A stretch of DNA of 64,000 nt, taken from Diplosphaera chodatii. Taxonomy: Eukaryota; Chlorophyta; Trebouxiophyceae; Prasiolales; Stichococcaceae. The notes below the pieces were generated by a model, which made no database searches, was not told where the DNA came from, and saw only the letters and a program-made list of their open reading frames with translations. The stretch covers positions 1,141,001 to 1,205,000 of the forward strand of contig JAALGY010000037.1 of NCBI GenBank assembly GCA_032358165.1. The letters are read 5' to 3'. A program made the position numbers and the translations under genes. Position 1 is the stretch's first letter, and each line of letters begins with the position of its first letter. This document shows, one piece after another, positions 57,890 to 64,000 of the stretch.

Positions 57890-58594
57890 TTGCGGTCCGG
57901 TAGCTCGATGTAACAGGCACTACTTGACGCCGGTGCGGGACACTTGCTTATCAGCTGTAGCACCTGCGCTGGGCTGATGGTTTGGAGCATCCTGGTGCTA
58001 TTCGATGCAGCCATCCCTGCAAGCAATCGACGACGTTCCCCAAATCGTCTACAATCCCCCCACCTGCCCTGCAGGGCGCAGGCAGCCACTCCGTCCTTGT
58101 CAGCCAGCATCTTTGAGATGTCAGATAGAGATGTTATCGGATGCCCCAGCCCTGCACATAGTCATCAGCTTCTGGCCCCTCACCGGGAACCACGACAGCG
58201 CGCCAGCTGCTGCAGCGCTGTCAGTCGGCAGTTCATACATACAGTGCAACCGGAATGGGTGGCTGACCACGGCATTGGCGCCATACCTGATCACTCTGTA
58301 GTTGCATTGTCAGCCAGTTGGGCCGTCGCGCACGCTCGCTCCGGGCAAAGCCATCAGTCATTTCGATCCATAAGTGTCGGTAGCACTTTCATTTGCCGCA
58401 GCTTTATAGATAACATCCATCTCCGGCAGCGATCGTTGCTGGACCTGCACACGCCATGCAACCGACAGCACAGGTGCAACATGCACGAAGCATCATATTG
58501 CAGAGAAGAGCTGCTTTGCTCAACTGCTGTGACTGTCTGCTACGGCGTTAAACTCCCACGCGAACGTGATTGATGCACCCAGGTGGGGCCATGC
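57890..58594. other. Intergenic region upstream of VDE
   Basis: Follows the TAG of the aspartyl protease. No coding exon supported; the in-frame TGA at 58571-58573 marks the 5' limit of the VDE reading frame. Probably 3' UTR plus VDE promoter. Confidence 0.5.
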
Positions 58595-61500
58595 ATGTCC
58601 CAGTCCACGGCGGCATCACATGTTGGCGCCGCGCACACATGCCAGCAGCACAGCGGCTACCAGGCGCTCAGACCAGCTGTTCCAGCTCTTTCGAGCGGAC
58701 TCCAAGTAGCAGGCAGGGCTCAGGGCAATCGGCGGATGGTGGTAGCATGCGCCGGCAAGCATGGCGGCAGCCGCAGGGGCAGCGGCGACGGCACAGGCGG
58801 ACCCGCCGCGCGGCAGCACATCGCAGCCACCAGGGGTAGCACCCTCAGCAGCATCGCCAGCAGGGCGGCTGCAGCCGGCCTTGCAGCGGCGCTGGCGTTT
58901 TCGCAGCCATTTGCAGGGTTCAGCGGCGGCGCAGCAGTTGCAGGTGTAAACCCTGTCATGGCCTTCCCAGTCTCAAGTGTCATGGCACTGCTGATACAAG
59001 TCACGACGCTGCTGCTTGTGGCGTAATGGCTACGGAACTATGCAAGCAGTGATCGGCAGATCAAGGGGAGAAGCCCGTTTTCAGGGGCTTCACTGCCTCT
59101 GTACTGCAGCGGACACCGCGTCGGTGGGCAAGTGCCTGCTGGCCAACTGCCCCAAGGAGCTGGCGCAGTGCATCGCGGACCCCAGCTGCGTGCAGAACCT
59201 GCTGTGCCTGCAGACCTGCAACGGCAAGGACCGCGACGAGGAGTCCCGCTGCCAGGTGAGCAGATAGGCCATTGCAGCGTCCTTGATGGCTGTAACATTT
59301 GACGCCTCAGATGCCTCGATCTGGGCATCGTCGCACGTTCCGCCTAGCGCCACGGCAACCGTGCCACGCAGATCGACTGCGGCGACAAGTACGAGAACGA
59401 GGCGGTGCAGAAGTTCAACAAGTGCGCGCTCAGCGTCAACGGCTGCGTGCCGCGGCGCATCGACAGCGTCATGGAGTGGCCGGTGGGTGCCGCATCAGGA
59501 CTGCAACTTTATTCGCACAACTTTAGTCCCGGGCAATACAGTGTATTGGGACTTGGGCTCCCTGCTTTCTGTCTTGTTGTCCTGCTTTCTATGCTTTCTA
59601 CGAGGCACGTGGCTTGAGCCACCAGAGTGTGCAGCACATGGTGCCAGCTGGGCTGGGCAGTCTGATGGTCGCGGTGCCCGACAGGTGCCGCCGGATGATG
59701 CGCTGGACGAAAAGTTCGACCTCAACAAGTTCCAGGGACGCTGGTACATCACCGCGGGGCTGAATCCGCTGTTCGACACCTTCCCCTGCCAGGAGCACTA
59801 CTTCGGCGTGCCCAAGCCAGGTGAACAGTGTGGACAGCACATCCTTTCACGTGGTGTCATTCAGCATGCGTCAGCCATGGGTCCTCTTGGCAGCATCAGC
59901 TGCACCCAGAGCACTGCACCTGATCCACTGCTGTCAGGAAAAACCAGATAATGGACGTGAAATGTACACGATTGGGTGGTGTTCAGTGGATGTTCTCCCT
60001 GCAGGCAAGCTGTACGGGCGCATCAACTGGCGCATCCCCAAGGGGTCAAATGATGATTTCCTAGAGCGCACCACCATCCAGACGTTTGACCAGCAGGACA
60101 ACCCCGGCGTGCTGTTCAATCACAACAACGAGTGCGTGTCCATGGTCCTGCATCGTATGTCTGTCCATGTGCTGCACTTGATTCAAATTGCGCCCAGTGC
60201 AAAACGTTGTACCTGCCGCACGTCAGTATTACATGAGTGCTGAGACGCCGCCCTCCTGCGCTGCAGCTACCTGAACTACACGGACGACTGGTGCGCCCGT
60301 GTGCGTGCCACTGCACGTGCAGCCAGCTGACAGCCCTGCCACAAGGACATGTTCTTCTTAAACGACCCTGTGCCAAGTCCATGCACCAGTAAACGGCATC
60401 CATATTGTAGGGTCCCTGTATCGGCTGCCTACCGACCATTCGCTTGCACGCCTGCAGGTATGTGCTGGCTTCCAAGGAGGACGACTATGTCCTCGTGTAC
60501 TACAAGGGCAACAATGATGCCTGGGCGGGGTACGGCGGGGCCACAGTCTACTCGCGGTGAGCAGCAAGCTGACAAGTACGAAAAGCAACAGCAGTTCAAC
60601 AAGTGCAGCAACCGTGCATGGGCTAAGAACGCAGCCCGAGCGCATTGCATTGTCCAACAACAACATGCCCATGCTCTTTGGCGCCTGCAACTCATGCTGC
60701 CTGCGGGAGCATGTGTCGCAGGTCACCACGGCTGCCGGAGCAGCACATCCCGGAGTTCCGGAAGGCGCTGAAAAAGATCGGACGAAACTGGTGGGCCATC
60801 GTAGTTGTCGGCAGCCACTCCTTTTTTGCAGCAACCTGCCATTATTACGTACGCTGTGCAGACGGTCGCACTGCACATGGCTGTTGCCTTGTACACTGAC
60901 TCTAAGCGACCGCGGCCTGATTGCGGCTGTATCCGGTGCAGGGATGACTTCATTCTCACCGACAACAGCTGCCGGGCGCGCGTCGGCCCTGTCAACGCCG
61001 CAGACGACATCGCCCGGACGTTTGAAGCGGTGAGAAGTTGGCACCGACTCTCGGATTCTCTGCTGACAGCTGCCTTCGCTGTCTGCCACACCACCGGCAG
61101 TCCAGCGGGCACGTGTTCAGCAGGCGGTGCCCTCCAGCCAGTGTGTGGTGCAACAGTGGCAGGGACGACGTCGGCCGCTCCCAGAAGTAGCCTGTGACGT
61201 CTCCGTGGTTGCAATGTGGTTGCCAACACAGCTGAGCATTGTGCCGCTGACGCACAGGGGGTGAACACGCCAGAGAAGGCGGCGGGGGAGGGCAGCCTGG
61301 AGAAGGGCCTGAAAAATGTGGGCAGCAAGTTTGCCACCCTGGAGCAGTTTGTGGGCAAGGGCCTAGACACAGTGGAGCGACGCAACGGCATCACGCCCCC
61401 GCCTGAAGCTCCGAAGGGGGTGAGTGAACTTGCATTAGAAGCAGGGGTGCACATGGCCTGGTAAACACATCCGGACAGTCCCTGCTCTATAGACAGTCCC

Positions 61501-61654
61501 TGTGACTGAGGTTGCCGTACTATGTTTCCTGCGCTGTAGCTGCCTCCCAAGCGAGGTGTGCCTGTCGTACCTGCAGGATGCACAGAAGGAGATGGAGGAC
61601 GCAGAGAAGTTCCTGTCGCAGATAGAGAAGCGTTATGCCAACAAGCGTCTGTAG
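58595..61654 (+). CDS. VDE: Violaxanthin de-epoxidase, chloroplast precursor
   Basis: Eleven exons keep phase exactly: 58595-58943, 59110-59255, 59372-59482, 59685-59820, 60005-60131, 60267-60290, 60458-60556, 60722-60790, 60942-61029, 61258-61419, 61577-61654; 462 residues, like the plant enzyme. VDE is the lumenal, ascorbate-dependent, acid-activated enzyme that turns violaxanthin into antheraxanthin and zeaxanthin for photoprotection. Exon 1 is a bipartite targeting sequence: Ser/Arg/Gly-rich stroma signal, then a hydrophobic lumen signal ([20 protein letters not shown]) ending near AVA. Then come the cysteine-rich domain ([40 protein letters not shown]), the lipocalin domain ([73 protein letters not shown]) and a Lys/Glu-rich C-terminal region ([19 protein letters not shown]). 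Exon 6 is a 24-bp microexon. The ATG is the first after an in-frame stop. Confidence 0.95.
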
Positions 61655-62320
61655 GCTTGCGGGGACTGTAGTGTTTGGTGTTGCCGGGACTGTAGTGTTT
61701 GGTGTAAACTTTAGTGTTTGTTGTAAATGAGCATTCTTGGAATGTAGACGTTGTCGCGATTGGTTGGTGTTACAATTTTGGCGGTGCGGGTTGAACTGTG
61801 ATCCCTTTCAATTTTGTTGGCAGCGTTGGTAGCAAAGGGATTGGATCTTAGCCCAGGGAGCAGGCAATTGTAAAATCGATTGGTGACTTGCATCCAATTC
61901 GGCCTCGATCGGGCCTCGATCAGGCTCTCGTTAGGGGATGAATGCTCCAGACGGAGCGCCCTGGATTAATGCTCACCGGGTGCACCAGCGCTGAGCCGAC
62001 GCCGGTGCCGTCTCTTGCACATGAAGTGGTGGTAGAGCTCGCTTCGCAGACATGGTCATGAGAACCTGCTGCCAAGGATGCTACCACTTGCAGTTCACTT
62101 GTGAGCACGTTGTGTTGTCCGACAAGATGCTGAAAAGCAACAGGAAAGCGTCTGGCTGCTGATCTACTCCAAGTTTGCAGCACTGTTGACCTGTGTTGGC
62201 AGGTGGTGACCGGCGCTCACCACCGACGGCTTACGCGGCGCCGTGCAGCACGATCTCCTGGGTGTGCATCGCACCGTGAGGTTCCTCGCGCGTGGCAGGC
62301 GGAGCGAGCAGGCCGCAGCG
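61655..62320. other. VDE 3' region with TGTAA signals, then intergenic
   Basis: Directly after the stop, a 20-bp string (GGGACTGTAGTGTTTGGTGT) occurs twice, at 61662-61681 and 61686-61705. TGTAA, the usual green-algal polyadenylation signal, occurs at 61703-61707 and 61722-61726 and again near 61869. The region is T-rich compared with the exons. No further gene up to 62320. Confidence 0.6.
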
Positions 62321-63970
62321 ATGGTCCCTGAAGACGACTCCAAGGAGGATATTGAGCAGGGAGATGTCCCTTTCCCGGCATTGTCATCCTCCACGGTGTG
62401 CTGCTACCCTGGTGTTGCATGTGCTACTTGTGCAGCTCAGCCGGGGCAAGCTTTGTGATCAAGCCGAGCAGAATGAGCCTGTAGTAGCATTAAATGCAGT
62501 ATGAGACCCTGCCACTGCACAGGACCTGGCTGAGTTGGCCACGTGCATGTTGATTGCTGCAACGCGGTGGCTGCGCACATGCAGCATCTTACAGGCGTGC
62601 GGGGCAGGGACGGGCTTCTCGCTGCTCTTTGCAGGATATCGTCTCCAAGCCGGAGTGGAGCATGACATCGACCGACAGCCAGTATGATGGCGCCGCTGCT
62701 GCCGCGGAACCCGGGCGCAAGCTGGAACACAGCGCGAGCCATGTCCAGAGCTACATCAGCACCCACTACAATGTGCGCACTGCGCGCGCCCGAATCAGGG
62801 GTTTGCCTTGGCGGCGCATGACCGGGCCCTCAGTCCGTGTGCTATAAGAACGCGGCTCCAGCTGCCATCCGTCTGCAACACCAGCAACGCTGCTTGCTTG
62901 CAAGCTTGCGCCTTGCATCGCCAGCAGGCTGCGCACCAGCGGTCACGTGACAGCGCGCGCGGGCCACCATGTCATGCAGGTGGGCAACGATGTGGTGATG
63001 CGGCTGGAGTTCATCCGCGACCGCCAAATGAAGGCCGCGCTCATCGGCATGTGGGCCGTCGAGTTCCTGGCCTTCATCGCGCTGGTCGCCTGCATCAGCC
63101 TGAAGCTGTCAAAGGTGCCTCCAAGCTCAGAGCGAGGCAGCACTTGCATCGTCCCACTGCAACAGCAGCTTCGAGTCAGTTGGCTGGGCAGCTAGTGCTC
63201 AGGCCTTGGACCGTGTTGTCAGGCCAGCATCTGCATGAACGGTGTAAATAATCTTTGGTGGCATGGGTTCACAGACGCCTGCTTGGCACTTGAGCTCACC
63301 AAACCCACCTGCTGAGGGCCCTGCAACGTGACCTGAGCTGGCACCGTCCTCTGCAGAGCTGGATACTTATTGCGACTTCACGTGCTTGCAGACGTCAGAG
63401 TGGTTCTTCAGGCGCCGGGTCACAGAGAAGACCAACGTGGTGTTCGCCAGCCTCTGCTTCACGGTCCTCGTGACGTCGCTGGGCATCTACCTGCACCGCT
63501 TGATGCTCGCCAACGCGTCTGGCAAGCGCTGGTGGGTCGCTGTGGGACTACCACTCTGCACAGACCGGGACCCGTGCGCGCTTGTACCACCAGCGCACCT
63601 GATGGAGGTTCGACGGTGCCGACAGGCATCCCCTGGGACCCGGTACCGTTTCTGTTCGGGCCTGGCCTGCATGACACTGGCCGTTCCTGCTTCGATCTGC
63701 AGGAGCTACAGGCGGAAGCGGGTTGTGAAGAAGGCCATGCTCGAACACAGCATCGTGGTACGCCAGACGCTGTCATGACCACCTGACTGACTTGCCAGGT
63801 TGACAATTGCAAAGTCTGGGATGATGGTTGCTGCCACTCGTGCTGTCCGCCATTTATCTTGTGGCTGTGATGACGGCTGCAGCTGATCATCGTGGCGTCT
63901 TGGCTCATCACCAACGCTTATGTGGTGGCGGCGCCCTGCCGCTGGTTCGATGGCTTCATCATTGTCAATG
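62321..63970 (+). CDS. Unrecognised multi-pass membrane protein (3' end beyond window)
   Basis: Exons in phase: 62321-62395, 62635 to about 62772, 62980-63114, 63392-63531, 63703-63757, 63883-63970, with the next donor (GTGCGC) at the window end. The N-terminus is acidic and soluble (MVPEDDSKEDIEQGDVPFPA; DIVSKPEWSM). Then RLEFIRDRQMKAALIG leads into helix WAVEFLAFIALVACISL, followed by basic FFRRRVTEKT, helix VVFASLCFTVLVTSLGIYL, basic SYRRKRVVKKAM and helix IVLIIVASWLITNAYVVAA. The basic loops after helix 1 and helix 2 alternate in a way typical of a polytopic membrane protein. The junction 62772/62980 is the least sure. I do not recognise the family; receptor- or channel-like is no more than a guess. 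Confidence 0.55.
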
Positions 63971-64000
63971 GTGCGCCACAAACCCTCAGCGCTGCCGATG

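Noticed and set aside
1..64000. CRISPR arrays, prokaryotic operons, viral or toxin genes
   Set aside because: No regularly spaced direct repeats, no polycistronic layout and no capsid, polymerase, integrase or toxin motifs were seen; all supported genes are intron-rich and eukaryotic.

Overview
The window reads as nuclear DNA of a green alga, most likely a chlorophyte of the Trebouxiophyceae (Chlorella/Coccomyxa-like). Evidence: GC-rich coding sequence with strong G/C bias at third positions, genes broken into many short exons by introns with clear GT(G)..TGCAG borders, TGTAA motifs downstream of a stop codon, a plant-type violaxanthin de-epoxidase, and a plant-type DNA ligase VI that joins an SNM1 nuclease to a ligase. 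No prokaryotic operons, rRNA, tRNA or CRISPR were seen. All gene models were assembled by hand from splice signals, reading phase and protein-family fit, so exon borders are predictions.

Layout. 0-2.1 kb (+): 3' part of a modular cysteine-rich secreted protein ending in a (SPPPNPPP)n stalk. 3.1-13.0 kb (-): two adjacent membrane-protein genes that fit the FUSC/ALMT-like anion-transporter superfamily, the upstream one with a Ser/Gln-rich tail. 13.9-14.3 kb: a 437-bp non-autonomous DNA transposon (MITE) with perfect 28-bp inverted termini. 15.7-22.5 kb (+): two complete tandem paralogues of the cysteine-rich family, each exon carrying about one module. 23.2-26.8 kb (-): a platelet-activating-factor acetylhydrolase-like lipase with a long disordered tail. 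28.8-30.0 kb (+): a compact Nudix hydrolase. 31.0-34.1 kb (-): an unrecognised 561-residue protein. 34.6-35.9 kb (-): a CPBP (CAAX/ABI-type) intramembrane protease. 37.2-49.6 kb (+): a very large LIG6-type gene (SNM1/beta-CASP nuclease, UBA-like segment, NLS, PIP box, ATP-dependent DNA ligase). 50.0-51.8 kb (-): an unrecognised low-complexity protein. 52.9-57.9 kb (+): a membrane-anchored pepsin-type aspartyl protease. 58.6-61.7 kb (+): violaxanthin de-epoxidase. 62.3 kb to the end (+): start of an unrecognised multi-pass membrane protein.

How the genes relate. The three cysteine-rich genes are one family, interrupted by the two transporter-like genes. The other genes are housekeeping or accessory functions with no operon-like link: photoprotection in the thylakoid lumen (VDE), DNA break or crosslink repair (LIG6), lipid and nucleotide clean-up (PAF-AH, Nudix) and proteolysis (CPBP, aspartyl protease). 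Most novel to my eye are the invariant C-x10-C-x2-C-x3-C-x5-C module on phase 1-1 exons, the PCNA-box in LIG6 created only by splicing, and the MITE with repeated TGCGCA motifs.
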